The notes under the pieces: model-generated
Database searches by the model: none
What the model saw: the letters and a program-made list of their open reading frames with translations, nothing else
Told to the model about the DNA's origin: nothing
Part shown: in pieces, positions 1-8,306 of the stretch
Position numbering within the stretch: position 1 is the first letter of the stretch
Layout of the letters: each line of letters starts with the position of its first letter
Made by a program: the position numbers and the translations under genes
DNA from: Cellulomonas avistercoris
Lineage (GTDB): Bacteria > Actinomycetota > Actinomycetes > Actinomycetales > Cellulomonadaceae
DNA: 64,000 bases
Direction: 5' to 3'
Assembly: GCF_014836445.1 (NCBI RefSeq)
Contig: NZ_JACSQV010000014.1
Location: 29,486 to 93,485 of the forward strand

Positions 1-32
1 GCGGGGGGGCGGCCCCGCGTCCCCCGCTCTGA
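1..32 (+). other. Possible 3' end of an upstream CDS
   Basis: One frame stays open from the window edge to a TGA at 30-32, 11 bases before the kinase gene. The eight or so visible codons encode a Gly/Pro/Arg-rich tail. That spacing fits an upstream operon member, but the stretch is too short to identify or to prove coding. Confidence 0.25.
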
Positions 33-43
33 CGGGGGCCGCG

Positions 44-1759
44 ATGACCCACGTCCTGAACGCGGTCGAGGACTTCGCAGACGAGGCGTCGGCCGGATTC
101 GTGCTGGCCTACGGGCACCTGGTGCGGTCCGTTCCCGGCGGTGTCGTGCGCGCGGCGGGTCCCGCCGAGCCCAAGGTCGCCGTCGTGGTCGGGGGCGGCG
201 CGGGGCACTACCCGGCCTTCGCCGGCTGGGTCGGTCCCGGTCTCGCGGACGGCGCCGCCGTCGGCAACGTGTTCGCGTCGCCGTCGACGCAGCAGGTCTG
301 CGACGTGGCGCGCGCGGCCGACAGCGGCCGCGGCGTCCTGCTGGGCTACGGGAACTACGCCGGTGACGTCCTGAACTTCGAGGCGGCCGCGCAGCGCCTG
401 CGGCAGGAGGGGTACGACGTCCGCTCCGTCGCCGTGAGCGACGACGTCGCGAGTGCCGACGGTGACGACCCCCGCACCCGGCGCGGGGTCGCCGGCGACC
501 TGGTGGTCCTCAAGGTGGCCGGCGCCGCCGCGGAGCAGGGGCTGGCGCTCGCGGAGGTCGCCGAGCTCGCGCAGCGGGCCAACGCCCGCACCCACACCCT
601 GGGCGTCGCGTTCTCGGGCTGCACGCTGCCCGGCGCCCACAAGCCCCTGTTCACGGTCCGCCCCGGCACCATGGGCGTCGGCATGGGGGTGCACGGCGAG
701 CAGGGTCTCGGCGAGGACGAGCTCGTGCCGAGCCGCGAGCTGGCCGCACGGCTCGTCGCCGCGGTGCGGGGCACCCGGCCGGCCGGAGCGGGCGGCCGCG
801 CTGCCGTGCTGCTCAACGGTCTCGGCGCGACCAAGTACGAGGAGCTGTTCGTGCTGTGGGGCGACGTGGTGCGCGAGCTCGGGGCGGCGGGCGTCGTCCC
901 GGTCGCGCCGGAGGTCGGTGAGCTCGTCACGAGCCTCGACATGGCGGGCGTCTCGCTCACCGTGACGTGGCTCGACGAGGACCTCGAGCAGCTGTGGACG
1001 GCCCCGGCGCACACGCCCGCCTTCCGGCGCGGCGACCTCACCGCCGGGCCGACCGGGTCGGTGCCGGTCGCGCGGCCGGCCACCCGGGCCCCGGCCGCGA
1101 ACGTCACCCGGGTCGCCGAGTCGGCGGCCGCGCGGCAGGCCGCACCCGCGCTGCTCGAGCACGCGCGGCGGGTCCACGCCGAGCTGGTCGCCCAGGAGGT
1201 GGCGCTCGGGGACCTCGACGCGGTGGCCGGCGACGGGGACCACGGACGCGGGATGGTCACCGGCGCCGGTGCGGCGCTGCGCGCGATGGGCGAGGCGGTC
1301 GCGTCGGGCGCGGGCGTCGGTGGTGCGCTCGTGGCCGCCGGCGACGCGTGGGCGGCACGCGCCGGTGGCACGTCCGGTGCGCTGTGGGGAGCCCTGCTGG
1401 GTGCCGCGGGCACGAGCCTGCTCACGCAGGACGACCCGACGCACGTCGCGGCGGTGGCGCGCGCGGTGACGGCGGGGGTCGACCGCGTCCGGGAGCTCGG
1501 CGGCGCGGCCCCCGGCGACAAGACGATGGTCGACGCCGCGGTGCCGTTCGCGGACACCTTGCGCGCGGCGGCCGACCTCGGGACGGCGCTGCCGGCCGCG
1601 TGGGCGGACGCGGCCGAGCAGGCCCGAGCGGCGGCGCAGGGGACCGGTGACCTGGTGGCACGCCGCGGGCGCGCACGCCCGCACGCCGAGCGGAGCCTCG
1701 GTCACCCGGACCCGGGCGCGGTGTCGTTCGCGCACGTGGTGGGTGCCACGTGCCCGTGA
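44..1759 (+). CDS. Dihydroxyacetone-kinase-family protein (DhaK-DhaL fusion), probably a tetrulose kinase
   Basis: This 571-residue single-chain kinase would phosphorylate a short ketose with ATP. Residues 1-330 are a DhaK domain. The motif GMGVHGEQG holds His217, at the position that binds the substrate carbonyl covalently in DhaK. Residues 360-560 are a DhaL domain with DGDHG (397-401), GGTSG (441-445) and GDKTMVDA (491-498), which bind Mg-ADP/ATP. Ordinary glycolytic DHA kinases are not usually paired with TIM-like and RpiB-like isomerases. That trio is the arrangement described for L-/D-erythrulose kinase in mycobacterial erythritol/threitol catabolism. The next gene overlaps it by 10 bases. 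Kinase family is certain; the erythrulose substrate is inferred from neighbours. Confidence 0.9.
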   Translation: MTHVLNAVEDFADEASAGFVLAYGHLVRSVPGGVVRAAGPAEPKVAVVVGGGAGHYPAFAGWVGPGLADGAAVGNVFASPSTQQVCDVARAADSGRGVLLGYGNYAGDVLNFEAAAQRLRQEGYDVRSVAVSDDVASADGDDPRTRRGVAGDLVVLKVAGAAAEQGLALAEVAELAQRANARTHTLGVAFSGCTLPGAHKPLFTVRPGTMGVGMGVHGEQGLGEDELVPSRELAARLVAAVRGTRPAGAGGRAAVLLNGLGATKYEELFVLWGDVVRELGAAGVVPVAPEVGELVTSLDMAGVSLTVTWLDEDLEQLWTAPAHTPAFRRGDLTAGPTGSVPVARPATRAPAANVTRVAESAAARQAAPALLEHARRVHAELVAQEVALGDLDAVAGDGDHGRGMVTGAGAALRAMGEAVASGAGVGGALVAAGDAWAARAGGTSGALWGALLGAAGTSLLTQDDPTHVAAVARAVTAGVDRVRELGGAAPGDKTMVDAAVPFADTLRAAADLGTALPAAWADAAEQARAAAQGTGDLVARRGRARPHAERSLGHPDPGAVSFAHVVGATCP

Positions 1760-2475
1760 GCGCGCCGCTCGTCGCCGTCAGCTTCAAGGCGTACCTCACG
1801 CACGACCAGACGCTCGACTGGGTCCGGCGTGCCGTCCCGTTCGCGCGGGCGCGCCCGCAGGTCGAGGTCGCGGTGCTGCCCGTGCTCACGGCGCTGCGGG
1901 CCGTCGTCGAGATCCTCGGCGACGCCGGCAGCGCGGGGGCGCAGCGGGTGTCCCGCACGGGTGCGGGCGCGTACACCGGTGAGGTGCCCGCGGCCGTCGT
2001 CGCGGAGTGCGGCGGGCGGTACGCCGAGATCGCCCACGCCGAGCGGCGCCGGCACTTCGGCGAGGGAAACGAGCAGTTCCGCGCGGAGGTCGCGGAAGCC
2101 GTCGCCGCCGGCCTGGTGCCGCTGGTGTGCGTCGGGGAGAGCACGCGGTGCGACCCCGCCGACGCCGCGGCCACCTGCCTGGCGACCCTGGCGTCGCTGC
2201 GCGTGCCCGACGGCGCGGTGGTCGCGTACGAGCCGGAGTGGGCGATCGGCGCCGACGAGCCCGCGCCGGCGCAGCACGTGCGCGCCGTGCTGGGCCGGCT
2301 GCGCGAGGGGACCCGCGGCGCGGTCCGGCTGCTGTACGGCGGCACGGCCGGGCCGGGCACCTGGACCGCGCTGGACGGGGCGGCCGACGGCCTGTTCCTC
2401 GGCCGGCGCGCGCACGACGTCACGGCGTTCGGTGCCGTGCTCGACGAGGTCGGTGGGACGAAGGAGGAGCAGTGA
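1750..2475 (+). CDS. Triosephosphate-isomerase-family protein, probable L-erythrulose-1-phosphate isomerase
   Basis: A 241-residue TIM-barrel isomerase. It keeps the family's catalytic set in altered contexts: Lys in VSFKAY (N terminus), His in AHAERR (housekeeping TIM has GHSERR) and Glu in YEPEWAIG, with a C-terminal phosphate loop LYGGTA. The changed His-loop and the setting between a DhaK-type kinase and an RpiB argue for a paralogue acting on a C4 ketose phosphate (EryH/LerI type), not glycolytic TIM. The GTG start lies inside the 3' end of the kinase gene, so translation is probably coupled. Substrate is inferred. Confidence 0.85.
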   Translation: MPVSAPLVAVSFKAYLTHDQTLDWVRRAVPFARARPQVEVAVLPVLTALRAVVEILGDAGSAGAQRVSRTGAGAYTGEVPAAVVAECGGRYAEIAHAERRRHFGEGNEQFRAEVAEAVAAGLVPLVCVGESTRCDPADAAATCLATLASLRVPDGAVVAYEPEWAIGADEPAPAQHVRAVLGRLREGTRGAVRLLYGGTAGPGTWTALDGAADGLFLGRRAHDVTAFGAVLDEVGGTKEEQ

Positions 2476-3005
2476 CGCAGGCACAGCAGGAGGGCGCGAC
2501 GCCCGAGGCGTGGCGCATCGTCGTGGGCAGCGACGACGCGGGCATGGAGTACGCCGCCGAGATGCGGCGGTTCCTCGAGCAGGACCCGCGGGTCCGCGAG
2601 GTCATCGACGTGGGTGTGCACCCGCAGGAGGAGCCGGTGGCGTACCCGCACGTCGCGGTGAACGCGGCCCGGCTGGTCGCCGCCGGCGACGCGGACCGTG
2701 CGCTGCTGTTCTGCGGCACGGGTCTGGGTGTCGCCATCAGCGCCAACAAGGTGCCCGGCGTGCGGGCGGTGACCGCGCACGACTCGTACTCGGTCGAGCG
2801 GTCGGTGAAGTCGAACGACGCGCAGGTCCTCACGATGGGGCAGCGGGTCATCGGCCTCGAGCTCGCGCGCAAGCTCGTCGACGAGTGGCTGGACCACCGG
2901 TTCGACCGGTCGTCGCCCTCGGCGGCGAAGGTCGCGGCGATCGGCGGCTACGAGGGCGTGACGCCCGAGGCGGACGCCGCGGGGTGCGGTCCGTCCGTGT
3001 GCTGA
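2472..3005 (+). CDS. RpiB/LacAB-family isomerase, probable D-erythrulose-4-phosphate isomerase
   Basis: A 177-residue RpiB-family sugar-phosphate isomerase. It has the family's N-terminal GSDDAG motif and an active-site Cys in FCGTGLGVAISANK, followed by AHDSYSVERS. The GTG start at 2472 overlaps the preceding TGA (GTGA) and follows a strong ribosome site AAGGAGGAG at 2461-2469; a much earlier start in this frame would run through the TIM gene. In mycobacterial tetritol pathways an RpiB homologue (EryI/DerI) makes D-erythrose 4-phosphate. The same role is inferred here from context; a true ribose-5-phosphate isomerase is the alternative. A perfect hairpin follows, so this is the operon's last gene. 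Confidence 0.88.
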   Translation: MTQAQQEGATPEAWRIVVGSDDAGMEYAAEMRRFLEQDPRVREVIDVGVHPQEEPVAYPHVAVNAARLVAAGDADRALLFCGTGLGVAISANKVPGVRAVTAHDSYSVERSVKSNDAQVLTMGQRVIGLELARKLVDEWLDHRFDRSSPSAAKVAAIGGYEGVTPEADAAGCGPSVC

Positions 3006-3007
3006 GC

Positions 3008-3045
3008 GAGGTACGGGCGGTGGGTCGTCCCACCGCCCGTACCTC
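3008..3045. terminator. Perfect 17-bp hairpin, probable bidirectional terminator
   Basis: Arms 3008-3024 and 3029-3045 are perfectly complementary around a TCGT loop. There is no U tract, as is common in high-GC actinobacteria. It lies 2 bases after the RpiB stop and 59 bases beyond the FAH-family stop on the other strand, so it can end both converging operons. Confidence 0.8.
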
Positions 3046-3104
3046 CCCGCGGGTGCTGCCGCCGTGGAAGCGCGCGGGTGCGGCGTCGTGCCACGTGGCG
3101 TCGC

Positions 3105-3914
3105 TCAGTGGACCGCGATGACCGTCGCGAGCGTCCCGATGCCCTCGATCGTGCACTCCACGACGTCGCCGTCACCGAGGTGCCGGGGCTCGGGGAGGAA
3201 CTCGCCGCAGCCCCACGGCGTGCCCGTGAGGATGACGTCCCCGGGCTCGAGGGTGACGTGCGCCGAGCAGTAGGCGACGAGCTCGGCGGTCGAGAAGATC
3301 ATCTCGCCCGTGCGGGAGTCCTGGACGACCTCGCCGTTCACCGTCGTGCGCAGCGCGAGGTCCTGCGGGTCGCCGATCTCGTCCGCGGTCACGAGGTGCG
3401 GGCCGAGCGGGCAGAAGCCGTCCAGGTTCTTGCCGCGGATCCACTGGCTCTCCGCGAGCTGCAGGTCCCGCGCCGACAGGTCGTTGCCGACCGTGTAGCC
3501 GAACACGTGGTCCAGGGCCTCGTCGACGGGCACGTCCTTGGCGGTGCGTCCGATGACTGCGGCGAGCTCGACCTCCCAGTCGACCCGCCGGGTGATCGCC
3601 CCCGGCACCGTGACGACCGTGCCGTGCGCGGACACCGTCGACGGGAACTTGGCGAACATCAGGGGAGCGGTCGGTGCGGCCATGCCCGTCTCACGGACGT
3701 GGTCGCGGTAGTTCAGCCCGATCGCGATGATCTTGCCGGGCCGCAGCAGCGGCGCGTGCGGTCCGTCGAGCACGGGGCCGAGGTCGTCGGCCAGGTGCGG
3801 GTCGGCGACGAGGTCGAGCATCGTCGTGCCGGCGGGCCCGGCGGCCCGCCAGCCGTCGTCCGTGGCGACCGCGAGGCGGGGGCCGTCGGCGGTCCGGATC
3901 GTGGTGGTGCGCAT
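3105..3914 (-). CDS. Fumarylacetoacetate hydrolase (FAH) family protein
   Basis: A 269-residue cytosolic FAH-fold enzyme. IGLNYRDH (about residue 65) and DWEVELAAVIG (about 113) are the FAH signature; the carboxylates of the second block supply part of the divalent-metal site, and GTPWGCGEF near the C terminus is the usual late loop. Family members cleave or isomerise acylpyruvate-type and oxoacid substrates such as 2-hydroxyhepta-2,4-dienedioate, acylpyruvates and oxaloacetate. It is the last gene of the minus-strand import/hydrolysis operon, 34 bases after the ABC ATPase stop, so it probably processes a breakdown product of the imported compound. The substrate cannot be read from sequence. 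Confidence 0.88.
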   Translation of the reverse strand: MRTTTIRTADGPRLAVATDDGWRAAGPAGTTMLDLVADPHLADDLGPVLDGPHAPLLRPGKIIAIGLNYRDHVRETGMAAPTAPLMFAKFPSTVSAHGTVVTVPGAITRRVDWEVELAAVIGRTAKDVPVDEALDHVFGYTVGNDLSARDLQLAESQWIRGKNLDGFCPLGPHLVTADEIGDPQDLALRTTVNGEVVQDSRTGEMIFSTAELVAYCSAHVTLEPGDVILTGTPWGCGEFLPEPRHLGDGDVVECTIEGIGTLATVIAVH

Positions 3915-3948
3915 GGTGAGGTCTCCGTCGTGCGAGTGGTGGCGGTGG

Positions 3949-4716
3949 TCAGTCGGCGTGGGCGATCGCGTCCCGCAGCCGCCGCTTGATCGTGACGAAG
4001 GCGTCGGACGTCTCGACCGAGGAGTCCCGTGGACGCGGCAGCTCGATGGGGATGTCGAGGACGACGCGCCCCGGGCGGGGGCTCATGACGACGACGCGGT
4101 CGCCCAGCAGGATCGCCTCGTCGACGTCGTGCGTGACGAACAGGACCGTGCCGTCGTACGACTCGCGCACCTGCAGCAGCAGGTCCTGCAGCGTCAGGCG
4201 CGTCTGGGCGTCCAGCGCGCCGAACGGCTCGTCCATCAGCAGCAGCCGCGGCTCGTTGGCGAGGCACCGGGCGATCGCGACCCGCTGGCGCATGCCGCCC
4301 GACAGCTGCCGGGGGTAGTGGTCGGCGAAGTCCGACAGGCCGACGGCGGCGAGCACCTCGCGCGCCTTCGGCTCGTAGACCTTGCGGTCGATGCCGCGGA
4401 TCTTGGGGCCGTAGCAGACGTTCTCGAAGGCGGTCAGCCACGGGAACACGGCACCGACCTGGAAGACCATGCCGCGCGAGTGGTGCTGGCGCTCGACGAC
4501 CTGGCCGTCGAAGCGCACGTGCCCCGACGTCACGGTGTCGTTGCCGGCGGCCGCCGCGAGCAGCGTCGACTTCCCGCACCCGGACGGGCCCAGGACGCAC
4601 ACGAACTCCCGCTCGTGGATGTCCAGGTCGAGTCCGGCGAGCGCGCGCACCGACCGGCCCGAGCGCTTGTCGACGAACTCCTTGGTGATGTTCTGGAAGG
4701 ACAGCAGAGCGCTCAT
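3949..4716 (-). CDS. ABC transporter ATP-binding protein, SsuB/TauB-type
   Basis: A 255-residue ABC ATPase with Walker A GPSGCGKST (near residue 43), signature LSGGMRQRV, Walker B LLLMDEPFGALD and switch His in FVTHDVDEA. The sequence around the Q-loop (MVFQVGAVFPWLTAFENV) resembles nitrate/sulfonate/taurine-family importers. The ATG at 4716 overlaps the permease stop (ATGA). Upstream in-frame codons belong to the permease region and are excluded. It powers uptake with the adjoining permease and lipoprotein. Confidence 0.92.
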   Translation of the reverse strand: MSALLSFQNITKEFVDKRSGRSVRALAGLDLDIHEREFVCVLGPSGCGKSTLLAAAAGNDTVTSGHVRFDGQVVERQHHSRGMVFQVGAVFPWLTAFENVCYGPKIRGIDRKVYEPKAREVLAAVGLSDFADHYPRQLSGGMRQRVAIARCLANEPRLLLMDEPFGALDAQTRLTLQDLLLQVRESYDGTVLFVTHDVDEAILLGDRVVVMSPRPGRVVLDIPIELPRPRDSSVETSDAFVTIKRRLRDAIAHAD

Positions 4717-5558
4717 CGGACGTCCGTTCTGAAGACCCGCTGGAAGAGCCGCTGCACGGGCCAGTCCGTGATGACCCCCAGCAGGCCGATGATGATCATG
4801 AGGGTGATGACGATGTCGGTGCGCATGGTGTCCCGGGCGTGCATGAGCGCGGCACCCAGGCCCTTGTTCACGCCCGTGAACTCCCCGAGGATCATGTAGA
4901 TCCACGAGTACGCCAGGCCGAGCCGCAGCCCGTTGAGCACCGAGGGGATGGCCGCGGGCAGCGCGACGCTCGTGACGGCCTGGCGACGCGACGCGCCCAG
5001 CGTGAGCGACGCGAGCACCAGGTTCGGGTCGATGAACCGCACGCCCTGGATGGTCGAGATGCAGACCGGGAAGAACGACCCGAGGGCGACGAGGAAGACC
5101 GACGACGTGTGCCCGAAGCCGAACCAGATGATCGCCAGCGGCAGCCACGCGATCCCGGGGATGCTGCGCAGCACCGAGATCGACGGCTCGACGACCTGGG
5201 CGACCCGGCGCGAGAACCCGATGGCCAGCCCGAGCGGGACGCCGACCAGGCTGCCGACGGCGAAGCCGCTGAGGACCCGCTGCAGGCTCGCGGTGAGGTC
5301 CGTGACGAACGTGCCGGAGTACTGCCCTCCGGCGGCGTCGCCGACGACGTAGACCCACGCGCTCTGCAGGACCTTGGCGGGCGGGGGCAGCTGGTACTCG
5401 GTGAAGAGCACGGGGCCGAGGAGCTGCCAGGCCGTGAGGACCACGAGGGGCAGCACGAGCCCGAGGGCCACGCGCCCGCCGGTCTCCCCGAACCGTCCCT
5501 CCCGGCGGGTGGCCGAGCCACCTGCCGGGAGGGACATCGCGGCGCTACCGGTCGCCAT
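4713..5558 (-). CDS. ABC transporter permease, SsuC/TauC-type
   Basis: A 281-residue inner-membrane permease with about six hydrophobic segments, starting with GLVLPLVVLTAWQLLG near residue 32. The cytoplasmic coupling-helix region reads LTLGASRRQAVTSVALPAAIPSVLNGLR, which contains the EAA-loop pattern of binding-protein-dependent importers. It overlaps the binding-protein gene by 14 bases upstream and the ATPase gene by 4 downstream, so the three are co-translated. Sub-family: aliphatic sulfonate/taurine/nitrate-like. The ligand is unknown. Confidence 0.92.
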   Translation of the reverse strand: MATGSAAMSLPAGGSATRREGRFGETGGRVALGLVLPLVVLTAWQLLGPVLFTEYQLPPPAKVLQSAWVYVVGDAAGGQYSGTFVTDLTASLQRVLSGFAVGSLVGVPLGLAIGFSRRVAQVVEPSISVLRSIPGIAWLPLAIIWFGFGHTSSVFLVALGSFFPVCISTIQGVRFIDPNLVLASLTLGASRRQAVTSVALPAAIPSVLNGLRLGLAYSWIYMILGEFTGVNKGLGAALMHARDTMRTDIVITLMIIIGLLGVITDWPVQRLFQRVFRTDVR

Positions 5559-6573
5559 CGGTCGTGACCGCGCGCGCGAAGGTCGTGTTGACGATGGGCT
5601 CGACGTCGATCTCGGTCTTCGTCATGCCGATCGCCTTGATCCGGTTGGCGAAGGTCGCGTAGGAGGCGATGAACGCGTCGTCGACCATCCACTCGAAGTC
5701 GAGGTTCTCGAGCGACTGCTCCACGGCGGCCTTGTCGAAGCCCCACTCGGTGGCGACGTCGAGGGCCAGCGACGGGTCGTCGTTGAGCGCCTCCACGGAG
5801 GCCGCCTGCGCGTCGACGATCGCCTGCACGAGGGCGGGGTCCGAGTCGATGAGGGCCTGCGAGGTGAAGATGCCGATGTTGATCGCACCGATCGCCGTGT
5901 CGTAGGGGTCGGCGAACTGCGTGCCGCACCCCTGCAGGATCGCGAACGACGAGTTCGGCTCGTTGCCGGCGATCGCGTCGACCTGGCCGCTGCACAGCGC
6001 GCCCGGCTGGTCCGCGAGCGCGATGTTGATGAGCTCGAGGTCGGTGGCGGGGTCCATGCCCTCGGCCTCGAGGAGCTCACGGAGGATGACCTCGTGGATG
6101 GAGTTCGGGACGCTGGCGACCTTCTTGCCGCGCAGGTCCGCCACGGAGGTGATCCCGGAGTCGGTGGCCGCGAGCAGCTGCGTGCCCTTGGTCGCCGTCT
6201 GCGCGACGATCCGGATGTCCTGCTCCTGCTCGTTCGCGACCAGGCCGATGGTGATGCCGGTGCAGGCCGCGTCGACGCTCCCGGACATGAGGGCGGCGAC
6301 CTGGTCGGCGGGGGCGGTGAAGAACGTGACCTCGACCTTCGAGCCTGCCGGCAGGTGGTCGAGCCACTGCGTCGTGGGTGCGCAGGGCATGGCCCGCAGG
6401 GCCGCGAGCCGCACCGTGACGGGTTCGCCGGCGGCCGGGGCGTCGTCGGCCTGCGCGGTGCCGTCGGTGGTCGCGGGGGTGGAGTCGGGGGCCGTCGACG
6501 CGCACGCGCCGAGGGCGAGACCGATCAGCGCCGTGAGGGCGATGACGCGGCCGGGACGGATCTGGGACCTCAT
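5545..6573 (-). CDS. ABC transporter substrate-binding lipoprotein
   Basis: A 342-residue exported solute-binding protein. The N terminus MRSQIRPGR is followed by a hydrophobic stretch and a lipobox LALGAC, so it is anchored to the membrane by a diacylated Cys. The mature part has the NMT1/SsuA-like fold, with segments such as GSVDAACTGI, TSVADLRGKKVA and GNEPNSSFAIL. I chose the ATG at 6573, which gives a clean signal peptide; the longer open frame starts inside the amidohydrolase gene. The gene follows the amidohydrolase by 46 bases and overlaps the permease. Confidence 0.9.
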   Translation of the reverse strand: MRSQIRPGRVIALTALIGLALGACASTAPDSTPATTDGTAQADDAPAAGEPVTVRLAALRAMPCAPTTQWLDHLPAGSKVEVTFFTAPADQVAALMSGSVDAACTGITIGLVANEQEQDIRIVAQTATKGTQLLAATDSGITSVADLRGKKVASVPNSIHEVILRELLEAEGMDPATDLELINIALADQPGALCSGQVDAIAGNEPNSSFAILQGCGTQFADPYDTAIGAINIGIFTSQALIDSDPALVQAIVDAQAASVEALNDDPSLALDVATEWGFDKAAVEQSLENLDFEWMVDDAFIASYATFANRIKAIGMTKTEIDVEPIVNTTFARAVTTDGDR

Positions 6574-6619
6574 GGTGAGCGCCTTCCTGGGGGAGGGGAA
6601 GTGACGGGTACCGCTCGGG

Positions 6620-7852
6620 CTAGGGACGGGGGGACCTGGCGAGTGCCCACAGATCGGGCTGGACGTGCGACTCGGTGGTGACGAGGGAACCGGTGGCGTG
6701 GTGGACGCCGCCGACGACGACACCGGCGGTGTCCTCGAGCGCGTAGGGGTCGGCCAGGACGTCGGGTCCGACGATCGCGAGGTCGGCGCGCTTGCCGACC
6801 TCCACGGTGCCGACCTCGTCCGCCACGCCGAGGGCCTCGCAGGCCCAGCGGGTCGCGGCCAGCAGCGAGTCGCCCGCGTCCATGCCGGCGTCCCGCAGCA
6901 GCGCGACCTCCTCGGCGAAGCAGCCGACGGTGTCGGTGCCGATGAGCAGGCGCACACCCGCGTCGAGGGCGGCGCGCAGCGCGGACCGGTGGCCCTCCAG
7001 GAGGGGGGCGTGGTCGGCGGCCCAGGTCGCCCCGCGGTTGAACCGCGGGTGGGCGGTCTGCACGTCGTAGGAGCTGAGCGTGGGGGTCAGGTAGGTGCCG
7101 TCGGCGGCCATGCGGCGCGCGAGCTCGGGCGTCAGGTAGTGGCCGTGGTCGATGACGTCCGCACCGGCGTCGAGCACGGCGCGGATGGCGTCGGCGCCCA
7201 TGACGTGGCACGCGGCCATCGCGCCGTGCCGCCGGACCTCGGCGTACGCGGCGGCGACCTCGTCGGGCGAGTAGCCCGGGCGTGTGTGGACACCGTGCTC
7301 GTCCGCGGGCACCGGGTCGTCGCTCGCCATGAGCTTGATGAAGTCCGCGCCCTGCTTGAACTGGTTCCGCACCGCGGTGACGACGCCCTCGGGTCCGTCG
7401 GCCTCCTCGCAGATCGCGTAGGCGTGCCGGCCGGTGGCGACCAGCGGCTCGCCGCAGGCCGTCACGTGCGGGCCGAGGACGACGCCGTCGCGGATGAGGT
7501 CGCGTACGTGGAGGTGGATGCCGCGCGGCCCTCCCATGTCGCGGACCCGGGTGATGCCCTGGGCGAGCAGGACGCGGGAGATGCGGAACGCGTGGGCGTA
7601 CAGCAGGTGGTCGGGCCGTCGGACGAAGTCGCCGGGGTGGCCCACGGCGTACATGAACGACAGGTGCGCGTGCATGTTGACCAGGCCGGGCATGACGGTC
7701 CGGCCGGCGGCGTCGACCCGCGCGTCGGCGGCGACGGCGCGGTGGCCCTCCAGGACGTCGGCGATGCGGTCGCCCTCGACGACCACGGTCGCGGGGCGGA
7801 CGCCGGGGGTGACGGCGTCCCAGAGGACGCCGTTCTCGATGACGGTGCGCAT
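6620..7852 (-). CDS. Amidohydrolase-superfamily enzyme (imidazolonepropionase/Xaa-Pro-dipeptidase-like)
   Basis: A 410-residue metal-dependent hydrolase. It carries the amidohydrolase set: HxH in NMHAHLS after beta-1, the lysine of FIKLMAS that would be carboxylated, histidines in ACHVMG and IDHGHYL, and the catalytic Asp in IGTDTVG. The N- and C-terminal parts form the usual composite beta-sandwich (GKRADLAIVGPD). Relatives open cyclic amides or cut dipeptides. Lying between a regulator/cupin pair and an importer, it likely hydrolyses the imported compound. The ATG start has no competing upstream start. Confidence 0.88.
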   Translation of the reverse strand: MRTVIENGVLWDAVTPGVRPATVVVEGDRIADVLEGHRAVAADARVDAAGRTVMPGLVNMHAHLSFMYAVGHPGDFVRRPDHLLYAHAFRISRVLLAQGITRVRDMGGPRGIHLHVRDLIRDGVVLGPHVTACGEPLVATGRHAYAICEEADGPEGVVTAVRNQFKQGADFIKLMASDDPVPADEHGVHTRPGYSPDEVAAAYAEVRRHGAMAACHVMGADAIRAVLDAGADVIDHGHYLTPELARRMAADGTYLTPTLSSYDVQTAHPRFNRGATWAADHAPLLEGHRSALRAALDAGVRLLIGTDTVGCFAEEVALLRDAGMDAGDSLLAATRWACEALGVADEVGTVEVGKRADLAIVGPDVLADPYALEDTAGVVVGGVHHATGSLVTTESHVQPDLWALARSPRP

Positions 7853-7946
7853 GGGGATCCTCGGTTTTCGGGTGCACCGGACCGACCCGCCGGGTCGCGG
7901 GCTCGGTGCAGCAGGTGGGGGACGGGCGCTCGGGGGGATCGGGGGA

Positions 7947-8306
7947 TCAGGCCGAGGCGAGGATCTTCAGCAGGTCGGGCCGCAGCGGCGTGTGGACCTC
8001 GACGGCCTGTGCCTCCTCGATGACGACGAGCGAGTGCGGGACGCCGACGGGGTGGTGCCAGGTGTCGCCCGCCCGCAGGTCGACCGGCTCCGCGTCGCCC
8101 ACGATCATGCGGATGTGCCCGCTGAGCACGATGCCGACGGACTCGTGCTCGGGGTGGTGGTGCCGCTCGTGGACGAACCCGGTCGGCAGCACGAGCTTGG
8201 CGGCCATGAGGGTGCTGCCGACGATGAGGTTGAGCTGCGGCTTGACGTCGAACACGAGGTCGCCGGAGCCGGGCTGGGTCAGGACGGGGTCGTTCAGGAA
8301 GGGCAC
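7947..8306 (-). CDS. Small cupin-domain protein
   Basis: A single-domain cupin of 119 residues. The metal-binding motif HERHHHPEHESVGIVLSGHI (about residues 47-66) and the second motif GDTWHHPVGVPHS are intact. The GTG at 8306 is preceded by AGGAGG at a good distance and overlaps the 3' end of the GntR gene by 13 bases; the longer open frame upstream is a shadow of GntR. Small cupins in catabolic operons act as isomerases, lyases or ligand sensors. No specific function can be assigned. Confidence 0.85.
   Translation of the reverse strand: MPFLNDPVLTQPGSGDLVFDVKPQLNLIVGSTLMAAKLVLPTGFVHERHHHPEHESVGIVLSGHIRMIVGDAEPVDLRAGDTWHHPVGVPHSLVVIEEAQAVEVHTPLRPDLLKILASA

Noticed and set aside
1750..2475. 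Housekeeping triosephosphate isomerase
   Set aside because: Catalytic-loop sequence AHAERR differs from GHSERR, and its operon partners are a DhaK-type kinase and RpiB, not gap/pgk.
355..2897. Long minus-strand open frames opposite the kinase/isomerase genes
   Set aside because: They are Pro/Arg/Ser-rich with no family motifs; high GC makes antisense frames open. The plus-strand genes have clear motifs.
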